DNA from: Paraburkholderia flagellata
Lineage (GTDB): Bacteria > Pseudomonadota > Gammaproteobacteria > Burkholderiales > Burkholderiaceae
Reading direction: 5' to 3'
DNA: 64,000 nt
NCBI RefSeq assembly: GCF_021390645.1
Contig: NZ_JAJEJT010000002.1
Span: 1,364,001 to 1,428,000 of the forward strand
The first letter of the stretch is position 1, and every line of letters starts with the position of its first letter. A program made the translations under genes and the position numbers. This document shows positions 24,613 through 34,119 of this stretch, piece after piece. The notes beneath the pieces were generated by a model that saw only the letters and a list, made by a program, of their open reading frames with translations, was not told where the DNA came from and did no database searches.

Positions 24613-24831
24613 TCAGTCCCAGATGTTGCGAAACGCCACGGCGACGATCACCGGCACGCACATCACGAGCGGAATGGCGAAGTACGGAACCTCCATGTCG
24701 ACCACCCACTTGTAGACGAGCCAGCCGATACCCAGCGCGAGCGTGAGCACACCCACGAGCGCCGTGAGGGTATTCAGCAGCCACGTGGGCGGCGGCTTGC
24801 GCGCGGGTTTGTTCTCGGGTGACGGGTTCAT
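24613..24831 (-). CDS. Small two-TM membrane protein, unknown function
   Basis: A 72-residue protein with a Pro/Lys-rich N-terminus (MNPSPENKPARKPPPTW) and two hydrophobic helices, about residues 17-35 and 45-65. I do not recognise a named family, though similar small membrane proteins are common in Burkholderia relatives. The ATG at 24831 precedes a sensible cytoplasmic segment; the frame stays open upstream to 24933, but that part is not membrane-like. It is convergent with the TPR gene. Confidence 0.65.
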   Translation of the reverse strand: MNPSPENKPARKPPPTWLLNTLTALVGVLTLALGIGWLVYKWVVDMEVPYFAIPLVMCVPVIVAVAFRNIWD

Positions 24832-25019
24832 GGCGGCGGTGGCGAAAAGCGAAAACGTCTCGATCCGGACTGCGGATGTCACGTATTTTACCCCGCGGCA
24901 CGCCTTCGGCCTAAGCCCGGTGCAGCGCGCCACATTACCTCCCAGGTAATCGATTCCCTGCGCGGCGCGCCCTATTCTCGCAAGCGTCGGCCCACCCTTT
25001 CACGCTCACGAGACCTGCC

Positions 25020-25367
25020 ATGACCGCCTATGCCATTGCCCATCTGCGCGACGTCGAACCTTGCCCCGCCATCGTCGAATACCTGGAGAAGATCGACGCC
25101 ACGCTCGAGCCTTTCGGCGGCCGCTTCATCATTCATGGCGGGCGCGTCGAACGGCTCGAGGGAATGTTTTCCGGCGATCTCATCATGATCGAGTTCGCGA
25201 GCCGCGAGCTCGCGCGCGCATGGTATCGCTCAAGCAGCTATCAGGCGATCCTGCCGCTGCGCGCGGAGCACTCGCGCGGCGAAGTGTTCCTGATCGATCA
25301 GGTCGAGATGCCGCATCGCGCGACTGACGTACTGCGTCCCGCTCACGAAAACGGCCCCGCAAAGTGA
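25020..25367 (+). CDS. DUF1330 domain protein
   Basis: A 115-residue protein of the DUF1330 family, which adopts a dimeric alpha/beta-barrel fold. Typical segments are PFGGRFIIHGGRVERLEG, FSGDLIMIEF and AWYRSSSYQAILPLR. The function of the family is unknown; it is related in fold to small monooxygenase-like proteins. It stands alone between a divergent small membrane protein gene and a lipoprotein gene. The start at 25020 gives the family length. Confidence 0.85.
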   Translation: MTAYAIAHLRDVEPCPAIVEYLEKIDATLEPFGGRFIIHGGRVERLEGMFSGDLIMIEFASRELARAWYRSSSYQAILPLRAEHSRGEVFLIDQVEMPHRATDVLRPAHENGPAK

Positions 25368-25525
25368 AAGCGTTTCGTTAGCTGCCAATCGACGGCGAAT
25401 GATTTTCGCGCAGCACGTTTGCAGAGGAAATTCGTCGCTCGCAAACGTTTTCGCGCGGCTTCACAATTCTTTCTTCATCGACGGCGAAACTGTGCGCGAC
25501 CCATCCCCACAGAACGGATGCGCAC

Positions 25526-25993
25526 ATGAGAATACGCCGTCCCAACCGCGCGTCGACAACCCTGTCGACCGCGGCTATCGTTGTACTCGCAACCATCATG
25601 CTCGATGCATGCGGCCCGGGCTACGGCTCGTCGGCGGCTTCGTCGACGCCGGATGCATCGGAAAACCAGAGCGCCGCGGCGACATCGCAATCGCCATTGG
25701 CGAATAGCGCTCGCATCACGCCGTTGCCAACGCCCGACACGAACACGTCGGCGAACGGCTCAATGAACACGTCCGCGAACGCTTCGGCGAACCCGAGCGC
25801 GATACCCGCATACGGCGCGAACGCGGCACCCGCCACGAACACGGCGAACGACCCCGTGCAAGGCGCGCAGGCCAGCGTTGCCGCCGACAGCGACCAGGTC
25901 ACGCCGGTCATGAGTTACGCGCCTGGCGACAGCGCGCAGACCCAGGCCAGCAACGGCAACGACTCCAGCAGTTCAGCAACGTCCAGCCATTGA
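25526..25993 (+). CDS. Asn/Ser/Ala-rich putative lipoprotein
   Basis: A 155-residue exported protein. Basic residues and a hydrophobic stretch (STAAIVVLATIML) lead to DACGPGYG, a plausible lipobox with Cys29. The rest is low-complexity, rich in Ser, Ala, Asn and Thr, with repeated phrases such as NTSANGSMNTSANASANPS. No domain is recognisable. It lies 79 bases upstream of the phospholipase C gene on the same strand and may be co-transcribed. Codon use agrees with neighbours, which supports a real gene despite low complexity. Confidence 0.6.
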   Translation: MRIRRPNRASTTLSTAAIVVLATIMLDACGPGYGSSAASSTPDASENQSAAATSQSPLANSARITPLPTPDTNTSANGSMNTSANASANPSAIPAYGANAAPATNTANDPVQGAQASVAADSDQVTPVMSYAPGDSAQTQASNGNDSSSSATSSH

Positions 25994-26072
25994 AGCACTG
26001 CACCCTGTGTGCACCTGTGCCAGTACACCGTCCGGCACGACACTCCAACCTCAAGCAGAAAGGTGAGCAACA

Positions 26073-28202
26073 ATGACGTCAAACAGCCGTCGCCGTTTCC
26101 TGCAGACCGTCGCGCAGTCGGGCGCCGCCGCCGCAGCGATGACCGTTCTTCCCGAATCGATCCGCAATGCGCTGGCCATTCCGGCCAATTCGCGCACCGG
26201 TACGATCCGCGATGTCGAGCACATCGTCGTGTTCATGCAGGAGAACCGTTCGTTCGACCACTACTTCGGCCATATGCGCGGCGTGCGCGGCTATAACGAC
26301 CGTCTGCCGATTCCGCTGCCGGGCGGCCTGCCGGTGTGGTATCAGCCGTCGAAGGAAGATGCCACGAAGCCCGTGCTGCCGTTCCACCTCGACACGTTCA
26401 AGACGAGCGCGCAATGCGTGGGCGACCTCGACCACTCGTGGTACCCCACTCAGTACGCGATCAACAACGGTCTGTACAACCAGTGGCCGCAGTACAAGAC
26501 CGACATGACGATGGGCTATTACCTGCGCGCGGACATTCCGTTCCACTACGCGCTGGCCGATGCCTTCACGGTGTGCGACAACTACTTCTGCTCGCTGCCG
26601 GGCCCGACGCACCCGAACCGCTCGTATCTCATGACAGGCATGGTCGATCCGACCGGCACGATGGGCGGCCCGCTGCTCGACAACAACGACTTCGTTGACG
26701 GCGACGTGCCGCCCACCTACCAGTTGCTTTCGTGGACGACCTACCCCGAGCGCCTGCAGGCCGCCGGCATTTCCTGGCAGATCTATCAGCAGGGCACGAA
26801 CGGCAGCGACCCGCTGAACGGCAACTACGGCACGAACATCCTGCAGAACTTCGCGAACTTCATCAACGCGCAGCCCGGCTCGGCGCTCTACCAGCGCGCG
26901 CAAACGGTGCGCACCATCGCCGACCTGAAAAACGACGTACTCCAGAACAATTTGCCGCAAGTCTCGTGGTTGCTGCCGCCCGCGGCGTTCTCGGAGCACC
27001 CGAAGTACACGCCGGCCTATGGCGCGGAATACACCTCGCAGATCATCGAAGCGCTGACGTCGAACCCCGACGTGTGGAGCAAGACCGTGCTCTTCATCAT
27101 GTATGACGAGAACGACGGCTTCTTCGACCATATCGTGCCGCCGCAGCCGCCCACGACGTCCACGCAGGGCAAGTCGACGGTGAGCGTGGACGGCGAGATC
27201 CATAACGTGGTCAACCCGCTGCGCGGCGGCAAGTACACCGCCGACGGCCTGCCCTATGGCCTCGGGCCGCGCGTGCCGATGACGGTCGTCTCGCCGTGGA
27301 CCAAGGGCGGCTTCGTGTGCTCGCAGGTGTTCGACCACACGTCGGTGATCCGCTTCATCGAGGCGCGATTCGGCGTGCAGGAGCCCAACATCACGGCGTG
27401 GCGCCGTGCGGTGTGCGGCGACCTCACCACGTGCTTCGACTTCCGCACGCCCGACGCCACGATGCCCACGCTGCCGGATACGAGCAACTACATGACGCTC
27501 GCCGACAACCAGTGCTCGGCCAACTCGGCGCCCACCGTGCCGGCCACGCCGCTGCCGATCGACGCGCAGGAGCCCGGCGTGCGCTACGCGCGCGCGCTGC
27601 CCTACGAGCTTCATGTGAACGCGAAGCCCACCGCGCAGAACAACACGCTCTCGATCACGTTCGCGAACAAGGGCCGTCAGGGCGCGCACTTCTACGTGTA
27701 CGGCACGAACCGCAGCGACGGCCCGTGGCGCTATACGGTGGAAGCCGGCAAGGCGCTCGACGACACGTGGGATCTGAGCGTGACGAACGGCGTCTACGCG
27801 TTCGAGGTGCATGGCCCGAACGGCTTCCTGCGCCGCTTCGCGGGCACGGCCGCGCAATCGGGTCCGGGCAAGTCCGGCCGCGCACCGGCGCCTGCCGTGA
27901 CCGCGCACTACGACGTGGCCAACGGCAATCTCTTCCTCAAGTTCACGAACGCCGGCACTAGCGTCGCGCACCTCAACGTGACCGACAACGCCTATGGCGC
28001 ACACGAGCGCAACGTGGTCGTACCGGCGGGCGGGTTCATCGAGGAACCCTGGATCCTCGCTTCGAGCCATCACTGGTATGACCTCACGGTCACGAGCCGC
28101 GACGATGCGACGTTCGCCTGGCGCTTCGCCGGACACATCGAGAACGGCCGGCCGAGCATCAGCGACCCCGCGGCCGTCGCACCGGTCACGAAGCTGAGCT
28201 GA
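26073..28202 (+). CDS. Phosphocholine-specific phospholipase C (Tat-exported)
   Basis: A 709-residue enzyme of the non-haemolytic phospholipase C/acid phosphatase superfamily that cleaves phosphatidylcholine to diacylglycerol and phosphocholine. The N-terminus SNSRRRFLQT with a short hydrophobic stretch is a Tat signal. The catalytic motif ENRSFDHYFG is at residues 57-66. Further blocks are GPTHPNRSYLMTG and MYDENDGFFDHIVPP, and two C-terminal beta-rich domains follow about residue 500, as in PlcN and PlcH. It acts outside the cytoplasm, in phosphate or choline acquisition and possibly host-lipid damage. A clean terminator follows. Confidence 0.93.
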   Translation: MTSNSRRRFLQTVAQSGAAAAAMTVLPESIRNALAIPANSRTGTIRDVEHIVVFMQENRSFDHYFGHMRGVRGYNDRLPIPLPGGLPVWYQPSKEDATKPVLPFHLDTFKTSAQCVGDLDHSWYPTQYAINNGLYNQWPQYKTDMTMGYYLRADIPFHYALADAFTVCDNYFCSLPGPTHPNRSYLMTGMVDPTGTMGGPLLDNNDFVDGDVPPTYQLLSWTTYPERLQAAGISWQIYQQGTNGSDPLNGNYGTNILQNFANFINAQPGSALYQRAQTVRTIADLKNDVLQNNLPQVSWLLPPAAFSEHPKYTPAYGAEYTSQIIEALTSNPDVWSKTVLFIMYDENDGFFDHIVPPQPPTTSTQGKSTVSVDGEIHNVVNPLRGGKYTADGLPYGLGPRVPMTVVSPWTKGGFVCSQVFDHTSVIRFIEARFGVQEPNITAWRRAVCGDLTTCFDFRTPDATMPTLPDTSNYMTLADNQCSANSAPTVPATPLPIDAQEPGVRYARALPYELHVNAKPTAQNNTLSITFANKGRQGAHFYVYGTNRSDGPWRYTVEAGKALDDTWDLSVTNGVYAFEVHGPNGFLRRFAGTAAQSGPGKSGRAPAPAVTAHYDVANGNLFLKFTNAGTSVAHLNVTDNAYGAHERNVVVPAGGFIEEPWILASSHHWYDLTVTSRDDATFAWRFAGHIENGRPSISDPAAVAPVTKLS

Positions 28203-28250
28203 GCCCAACGCAAGTCACGTCCTTACGATTTCTTTTCTGTTTCCCTGGTT

Positions 28251-28279
28251 GCGGCGCCTTCGGGCGCCGCTTTTTTTTT
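28251..28279 (+). terminator. Rho-independent terminator after phospholipase C
   Basis: GCGGCGCC, a TTCG loop, GGCGCCGC and nine T residues form a textbook terminator 48 bases after the phospholipase stop. The 309-bp gap from 28203 to 28511 otherwise holds only the promoter region of the TonB receptor gene. Confidence 0.95.
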
Positions 28280-28410
28280 GCCAGTCTCCCCAGGCATTGT
28301 GGTTGGGCCGGCCCGTCCGAAACGCATAAAAGCGCCGTAAGCGCAAGGAATCGCGCCTCAAGATGCGGCAATTTCGCAACCTTACGGGTGGCTTTATGCT
28401 TTTTGTTGTA

Positions 28411-28430
28411 GATGCGAATCATTTGCATTA
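28411..28430. promoter_or_regulatory. Fur-box-like site before the TonB receptor
   Basis: GATGCGAATCATTTGCATTA matches the Fur pattern of ATGCGAAT/ATTTGCAT inverted arms seen in Burkholderiales iron genes. It lies 82 bases upstream of the receptor start, where Fur-Fe2+ would cover the promoter. This predicts repression when iron is plentiful. Confidence 0.75.
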
Positions 28431-28511
28431 CGATTTCGAGCGCTTTCAAGGCAGTTACACATCAAGACCACCTTTTCGCCGCATCTGTCGCGCTCAATCC
28501 ATCAGAAGAAC

Positions 28512-30752
28512 ATGCACAATCCTGCCGCCGCCCGCCGCTCCCGTCTCGACACCGCTCGTTTCCGTTCATGCGCTCCGCTTGCTCGCCGTGCGCAACTCAG
28601 TGCCGCGCTGCTGGTGAGTGTCGGCGTCACGCTCACCACGCTTTCCACGTCCGGCTGGGCGCAGGAAAATGCCCAGGCGCAAGCGCAAGACAGCACGCAA
28701 AGCGGGAGCACCCAGGCCCTGCCGACCGTCAAGGTCAGCGCCGCGCGCGACAGTCAGGCGGCCTCGCCCGATCGCGTGAGCGCGGGCGCGCTCGGCAACC
28801 GCAGGCAGGTGGACACGCCGTTCTCGACCAACGTGGTGACGACGGAGGAAGGCAAGGATCGCCTCGCCTCAACGGCCAACGACCTCTTCAAGTACGACCC
28901 GGCCGTGACCGATGTCGGCAACAACATGACCGGCGAAAACTCGGCGTTCAGCATCCGCGGCCTGCCGGTCGACATGCTCAACGGCGTGAAGGTGGACGGC
29001 CAGAACTTCCCCTCGTGGGACACCGAGCTTTCACTCGAACAGTTCGAGCAGGTCGAGATGCTCAAGGGGCTTTCGGGCTTCATGTACGGCTTCAGCAACC
29101 CGGGCGGCATCGTCAACTACGTGCTCAAGCGCCCGACCGACGACCCGTACCGCAGCTTCTCGATCGGCTATCAGTCGGCGGGGGTGTTTAGCCAAAAGAT
29201 CGACCTGGGCGGCCGCTTCGGCCCGGACAAGCAGTTCGGCTATCGCCTCAATCTCGTGAACGAAGACGGCAACACCGCCGAAGCGAATGGTCACGTGCGC
29301 CGCCAGGTGGCATCGCTTGCGCTCGACTATCGCATCACGCCGGACCTCACGTGGACGGTCGACGCGTTCTACCAGAAGCGCAAGACCACCGGCACGCTGT
29401 TCGGCATCTACTTTGGCTCCGATGAGAACGGCAATCCGCTGGGCATTCCCGACGCGAGCAAAGTCACGCGCCAGCTCACGCAGCCGCAAAACTGGTACGA
29501 AACGGAGATCGCCTCGTTCGGCACCGGGCTCGACTATCGCTTCTCGGAGAACTGGCACGCGAATATCAAGTACCGTTTCGCCAAGGAAAACCGCTACAAC
29601 TCGGACAGCCTGCTCTCCGTCTTCAACACGCAGGGCGATTACTACAACACGCTGTATGCCGCGTTGACGCGCTACTTCTATCAAAACGTCGATGCGAACG
29701 TGCAGGGCAAGTTCAACACCGGTCCGTTCAAGCACGACGTGGTGGTGGGCGCAAGCTATCAGAGCCAGCAAAACGAATACGACAACAGCGAAGGCTGGAA
29801 CGACGGCTATTCCCTCGGCATCGGCAACATCTACGGCAGCACGCTGCTCACGAACGACGCGGTGCATATCGGCGAGAACCTGTACCGCCACGAGATCACC
29901 ACGCAAACCGCGCTCTATGCGAGCGACACCGTGCAACTCACTTCGCGCCTCTCCGCGCTGCTCGGTCTGCGCTATACGCAGTTCCGCGACACTACCTACA
30001 ACCCCGATCAGTCGCAGGCGTCGAGCTATAGCGCGAACCCGGTCACGCCAACCGCCGCGCTCATGTTCAAGCTCGACCCGAATTCGACGCTCTATGCGAG
30101 CTATGTCGAAGGCCTGCAGCAAGGCGGCGCGGCGAGCAACACGAACGTCAACTATCCGCAGACCTACGGCCCGCTCAAGAGCAAGCAATATGAAGTGGGC
30201 TTCAAGGCCGACCATCGCGACTGGGGCGCCAACCTCGCGCTGTTCCGCGTCGATCAGGGCTACGAGTACACCAATACGGCGAACGTCTTCGTGCAGAGCG
30301 GCACGAAGCGCTACGACGGCGTGGACGCGAGCGGCTGGCTGCAACTCGCCAACGACTGGCGCGTGCTGGGCGGCGTGATGTGGCTGGACGCGAAGGCCGT
30401 GGACGTGGACGACCCGAGCGTGGAGGGCAAGCGCGTGTACGCCACGCCACGCTTCACGCTCACGGCCCGCGTGGAATACAACCCGTCGTACCTGCGCGCG
30501 CTCACGGTCGCGTTCGGCGGCAAATATGTCGGCAATATGGCCGTCGATGCCGCGAACACGCAGTTCGTCCCCGCCTATACGACGTGGGATCTGAGCGCGA
30601 AATACGAAACGCAGGTGGCCGGCAAGGACGTCACACTGCGTGCGGGCGTGAACAACCTGTTCAACCGCCGTTACTGGACCGCGGCGTGGGGCTATTACGT
30701 GATGCCGTCCGCCACGCGCACCTTCGTTGCCAACGCAACGCTCGAATTTTGA
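28512..30752 (+). CDS. TonB-dependent siderophore receptor
   Basis: A 746-residue outer-membrane receptor. A long signal peptide ends near GWAQENAQ. A TonB-box-like stretch (LPTVKVSAARD) leads into the plug domain with FSIRGLPVDMLNGVKVDG and EQVEMLKGLSGFMYG. The 22-strand barrel ends with FVANATLEF (terminal Phe). The class imports ferric siderophores using TonB/ExbB/ExbD energy. No biosynthetic genes are near, so it may take up a foreign siderophore. The Fur-like box upstream and a terminator downstream make it a single-gene unit. Confidence 0.93.
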   Translation: MHNPAAARRSRLDTARFRSCAPLARRAQLSAALLVSVGVTLTTLSTSGWAQENAQAQAQDSTQSGSTQALPTVKVSAARDSQAASPDRVSAGALGNRRQVDTPFSTNVVTTEEGKDRLASTANDLFKYDPAVTDVGNNMTGENSAFSIRGLPVDMLNGVKVDGQNFPSWDTELSLEQFEQVEMLKGLSGFMYGFSNPGGIVNYVLKRPTDDPYRSFSIGYQSAGVFSQKIDLGGRFGPDKQFGYRLNLVNEDGNTAEANGHVRRQVASLALDYRITPDLTWTVDAFYQKRKTTGTLFGIYFGSDENGNPLGIPDASKVTRQLTQPQNWYETEIASFGTGLDYRFSENWHANIKYRFAKENRYNSDSLLSVFNTQGDYYNTLYAALTRYFYQNVDANVQGKFNTGPFKHDVVVGASYQSQQNEYDNSEGWNDGYSLGIGNIYGSTLLTNDAVHIGENLYRHEITTQTALYASDTVQLTSRLSALLGLRYTQFRDTTYNPDQSQASSYSANPVTPTAALMFKLDPNSTLYASYVEGLQQGGAASNTNVNYPQTYGPLKSKQYEVGFKADHRDWGANLALFRVDQGYEYTNTANVFVQSGTKRYDGVDASGWLQLANDWRVLGGVMWLDAKAVDVDDPSVEGKRVYATPRFTLTARVEYNPSYLRALTVAFGGKYVGNMAVDAANTQFVPAYTTWDLSAKYETQVAGKDVTLRAGVNNLFNRRYWTAAWGYYVMPSATRTFVANATLEF

Positions 30753-30798
30753 TCCGAATTTTCTAGATTGATCCGTTCATTCTCATACTGTGGGTTAA

Positions 30799-30837
30799 AA
30801 AGGGCCAATGTCTCCAGACGTTGGCCCTTTCCTTTTT
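30799..30837 (+). terminator. Rho-independent terminator after the TonB receptor
   Basis: AAAGGGCCAATGTC (30799-30812) pairs with GACGTTGGCCCTTT (30817-30830) through 14 positions with one G-T pair. The loop is TCCA and the tail is CCTTTTT. The A-rich left side means it may also work on the minus strand. Confidence 0.93.
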
Positions 30838-30964
30838 CACGCCCTGCAGCAACTGCGATCCAGTGGCACAATGGGCGCTCCGCATTTTCCGGCTCCCGCC
30901 TGCGCGCATTGCCGCGCGCGCGGCGAGAGCCTGTCGTTGAACCGTTGAAAAGGATCGTCCCATC

Positions 30965-32407
30965 ATGAGTTCCAGCGTGAAGCCCTATCCCAACACCCAG
31001 ATCTACATCGACGGCGCATGGCGCGCCGGCGCGAAGACGATCGCTGTGATCGACCCCGCGACCGAAGCGGAAATCGGCCGCCTGAGCCTCGCGAGCGAGC
31101 AGGACCTTTCCGATGCCGCCACCGCAGCCGAGCGCGCCTTCCGCGAATGGCGCAAGGTCTCGCCGCTCGAACGCAGCAAGCTCATGCGCCGCGCCGCGCA
31201 ACTGCTGCGCGATCGCGCCGACGACATCGCCGCGATCATGACGCGTGAGCAGGGCAAGCCGTTTGGCGAAGCGAAGCTCGAAACGCTCGCGGGCGGCGAC
31301 ACGATCGACTGGTTCGCCGAAGAAGGCCGCCGCACCTATGGCCGCGTGATCCCGTCGCGCTCGGACGCCGTTCGCCAGATCGTCACGCGCGAGCCGGTGG
31401 GCCCGGTCGCCGCGTTCACGCCGTGGAACTTCCCGCTCAACCAGGCCGTGCGCAAGGTGTCGGCGGCGCTCGCCTCGGGCTGTACCGTCGTGCTCAAGGG
31501 ACCGGAAGAAACGCCGGCCAGCTGCGCCGAACTCGTGAAGGTGTTCGCCGACGCGGGCCTGCCCGCAGGCGTGCTGAACCTCGTGTTCGGCGTGCCTTCG
31601 GAAGTGTCGTCGTACCTGATCGCGCATCCGGCGATCCGCAAGATCTCGTTCACGGGCTCGACGCCGGTGGGCAAGCTACTCGCCTCGAAGGCCGGCGAGC
31701 ACATGAAGCGCGCCACGATGGAACTGGGCGGCCACGCCCCGGCCATCGTGTTCGCCGACGCCGACGTGCCGCGCGCCGCGAAGCTGCTCGCGAGCGCCAA
31801 GTTCCGCAACGCGGGGCAGGTCTGCATCTCGCCCACGCGCTTCATGGTGGAAGACGCCGCCTACGACGAGTTCGTCGAGCACTTCGTCGCGACGACGCGC
31901 GCGATCAAGGTCGGCAACGGTCTCGAAGACGGCGTGCAGATGGGCCCGCTCGCAAACGACCGCCGCCTCGCGGCAATGGAACGGCTCGTCGCCGACGCGC
32001 GCGAACAGGGCGCGAAGGTGCTGACGGGCGGTGAACGCGTGGGCCGCGAAGGCTACTTCTTCGCGCCGACCGTGCTCACCGACGTGCCGCTTTCGGCGCG
32101 CATCATGAACGAAGAGCCGTTCGGCCCGATCGCGCCGATCTCGCGTTTCTCGAGCTACAAGGACGCGATCGCCGAAGCGAACCGTCTGCCGTACGGTCTC
32201 GCCGCGTATGCCTACACGCGTTCGAGCGCGACTTCGGCGGCACTCTCCGACGACGTGGAAACCGGCATGCTGTCGATCAACCACCACGGCCTCGCCCTGC
32301 CGGAAACGCCGTTCGGCGGCGTGAAGGATTCGGGTTACGGCTCGGAAGGCGGCAGCGAAGCGATGGAAGCCTATCTCGTCACGAAGTTCGTTTCCGAGCA
32401 TCGTTGA
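30965..32407 (+). CDS. NAD(P)-dependent aldehyde dehydrogenase (succinate-semialdehyde type)
   Basis: A 480-residue ALDH. The catalytic Cys287 is in [10 protein letters not shown], the general base Glu253 is in MELGGHAP, and Asn155 is in TPWNFPLNQ. The Rossmann region reads FTGSTPVGK. Overall it is closest by pattern to GabD-type succinate-semialdehyde or alpha-ketoglutarate-semialdehyde dehydrogenases, oxidising a semialdehyde to the acid. The true substrate is uncertain because no catabolic partner genes adjoin it. The start ATG at 30965 gives the usual N-terminus ([11 protein letters not shown]). Confidence 0.9.
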   Translation: MSSSVKPYPNTQIYIDGAWRAGAKTIAVIDPATEAEIGRLSLASEQDLSDAATAAERAFREWRKVSPLERSKLMRRAAQLLRDRADDIAAIMTREQGKPFGEAKLETLAGGDTIDWFAEEGRRTYGRVIPSRSDAVRQIVTREPVGPVAAFTPWNFPLNQAVRKVSAALASGCTVVLKGPEETPASCAELVKVFADAGLPAGVLNLVFGVPSEVSSYLIAHPAIRKISFTGSTPVGKLLASKAGEHMKRATMELGGHAPAIVFADADVPRAAKLLASAKFRNAGQVCISPTRFMVEDAAYDEFVEHFVATTRAIKVGNGLEDGVQMGPLANDRRLAAMERLVADAREQGAKVLTGGERVGREGYFFAPTVLTDVPLSARIMNEEPFGPIAPISRFSSYKDAIAEANRLPYGLAAYAYTRSSATSAALSDDVETGMLSINHHGLALPETPFGGVKDSGYGSEGGSEAMEAYLVTKFVSEHR

Positions 32408-32423
32408 TCGCTTCACGCTGAAA

Positions 32424-32460
32424 CACGCTTTCCGGCCGCTTATGGTCCGGGAAGCGCGTG
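32424..32460. terminator. Hairpin across the convergent ALDH and GFA gene ends
   Basis: CACGCTTTCCGG and CCGGGAAGCGCGTG pair with a small bulge. The structure overlaps the stop of the GFA gene. No T-run follows on either side, so its role as a bidirectional terminator is only suggested. Confidence 0.35.
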
Positions 32461-32838
32461 CGGATATTGCGGCAAGCCGTCCGCGAGTTGCACCCAGGCC
32501 AGTTTTTGCGAGGTCCAGGTGTGATTGTCGGGCGGCGCGTCGTCGGGGCGATCGAGGGTGCCCGTCGCCACGTCGATCTCTCCCGCGAACGCCGCATGCC
32601 GGTAAGTGAGCGGCGTGCCGCAGTCGGCGCAGAACGCGCGCTCGACACCCGGACTCGACACATGCGTTTTCGTTGCGCCCGCAACGAACCGGAACGCGCT
32701 CCACGGCACGCTGATCCAGCCGACGAACGGCGCTCCCGAAGCACGCCGGCAATCCACGCAATGGCACACCGTGCTGCCAATCGGCGCAGCCTGGATCTGA
32801 TAGCGGACCTTGCCGCATAAACAGCCGCCAGTCAGCAT
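32440..32838 (-). CDS. GFA family protein (glutathione-dependent formaldehyde-activating-like)
   Basis: A 132-residue zinc-binding protein of the GFA/CENP-V fold. Cysteines are at the expected places: Cys6 and Cys8 (GGCLCGKVRY), Cys25, Cys27 and Cys30 (CHCVDCRR), and Cys70 and Cys73 (FCADCGTPL). One zinc is structural and the other catalytic. The family name comes from an S-hydroxymethylglutathione synthase, but most members are uncharacterised. AGGAGAG lies seven bases before the ATG at 32838. It is convergent with the aldehyde dehydrogenase and divergent from the peroxidase operon. Confidence 0.87.
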   Translation of the reverse strand: MLTGGCLCGKVRYQIQAAPIGSTVCHCVDCRRASGAPFVGWISVPWSAFRFVAGATKTHVSSPGVERAFCADCGTPLTYRHAAFAGEIDVATGTLDRPDDAPPDNHTWTSQKLAWVQLADGLPQYPHALPGP

Positions 32839-33060
32839 CGCTCTCTCCTTCGGACATCTATGCTGGTCAACACGTTCAGCGCCGCAAACACGCCGTCCGA
32901 GCATCGTTGCACGATTTCGCTTCGCACATGGAATAAAACGCAGTGACGTGTTGTTGACGCCAGTAACGTCCCTCAGGCCATCGACTGGATCCATCATGCA
33001 CACACTCGCACACTTTTCGCTTTCGCTTGCGTTGCAGCGCGCGCGCACGGGAGCACGCCC

Positions 33061-34119
33061 GTGAAGCGCGCCTCGATCTGCGTGCCATGCCGGCTCGCGG
33101 CCATTGCGGCGGTGGTGGGTTGCGCGGGCGCCGCATTTGCATGGACAGCCGGCTGGCTCACGCCGACGCGCCTCACCGCGCCGCATATCATCAACACGTT
33201 CGAGTCGAACTACGGTATCCACGCGGGCTATCGGCGCAATCACGCCAAGGGGCTCTGCGTGGAAGGCTGGTTCGATAGCAACGGCAACGGCGCGCAGATC
33301 TCGCGAGCGGCCGTATTCGCGCCGGGACGCACACCCGTGATCGGACGCTTCGCCATTCCCGGCAGCAACCCCGCCGCGCCCGACGCGAGCACGCCCGTGC
33401 GCAGCATGGCGCTGCTCTTCCAGTTGCAGGACGGCGAGCAGTGGCGCACCGGCATGAATTCCGTTCCGATCTTTGTCGTTCGTACCCCGAAGCAGTTCTA
33501 TAGCCAACTGGTCGCCTCGAAACCGGATCCAGCAACGGGCAAGCCCGACCCCGCGAAACTCGACGCCTTTTTCCAGGCGAACCCGGAAACGCTGCCGTTC
33601 CGCAACTGGCTGAAGGCGCACCCGCCCTCCTCCAGTTTCGCGAACACGGCGTTCTATAGCGTCAACGCGTTCATCGCAACCGATGCCGCAGGCAACCAGC
33701 GTGCAGTGCGCTGGCAGACCGTGCCCGAAGTCGCTTATGCGCCGCTAACGGCCGCAGAAAAGGCCGACCCGAATTTCCTGGCCGACGACTTTTCCACGCG
33801 CTTTGCGGCGGGTCCGCTGCGTTGGCATCTGGTGCTCACGGTCGCGGCGCCCGGCGACCCCACGAACGACGCCACGCAGGGATGGCCCGCGGACCGCCAG
33901 CAGATCGACGCCGGCACTCTGGTATTGCAGCGCGCCGAACCGCAAGCGAACGGCATGTGCCGCGACGTGAACTACGATCCGACCATCCTGCCCGATGGCC
34001 TGAAGCCTTCCGACGATCCTTTGCTCGCCGCCCGCTCGGCAGCGTATTCCGTTTCGTTCAATCGACGCACGCGTGAGGAAGCCAACCTCGCGCAAACGCA
34101 TGGAGGCGCGCAGCCATGA
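33061..34119 (+). CDS. Catalase-family peroxidase, membrane-anchored or periplasmic
   Basis: A 352-residue haem protein of the small catalase-related peroxidase group. An N-terminal hydrophobic segment (about 11-33) acts as signal or anchor. The distal His is probably His61 in RRNHAKGLCVEG. The sequence GRFAIPGSN and the later R-S-A-A-Y (Arg325, Tyr329) fit the distal region and proximal haem-Tyr motif. It lacks the long C-terminus of true catalases. The start is GTG at 33061, with GGAG eight bases upstream. Its stop overlaps the cytochrome b561 start by four bases, so the two probably work together, with the cytochrome as electron donor (inference). Confidence 0.85.
   Translation: MKRASICVPCRLAAIAAVVGCAGAAFAWTAGWLTPTRLTAPHIINTFESNYGIHAGYRRNHAKGLCVEGWFDSNGNGAQISRAAVFAPGRTPVIGRFAIPGSNPAAPDASTPVRSMALLFQLQDGEQWRTGMNSVPIFVVRTPKQFYSQLVASKPDPATGKPDPAKLDAFFQANPETLPFRNWLKAHPPSSSFANTAFYSVNAFIATDAAGNQRAVRWQTVPEVAYAPLTAAEKADPNFLADDFSTRFAAGPLRWHLVLTVAAPGDPTNDATQGWPADRQQIDAGTLVLQRAEPQANGMCRDVNYDPTILPDGLKPSDDPLLAARSAAYSVSFNRRTREEANLAQTHGGAQP

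Noticed and set aside
26079..28208. 709-codon minus-strand open frame opposite phospholipase C
   Set aside because: It exactly shadows the phospholipase gene and is Arg/Val-rich without motifs.
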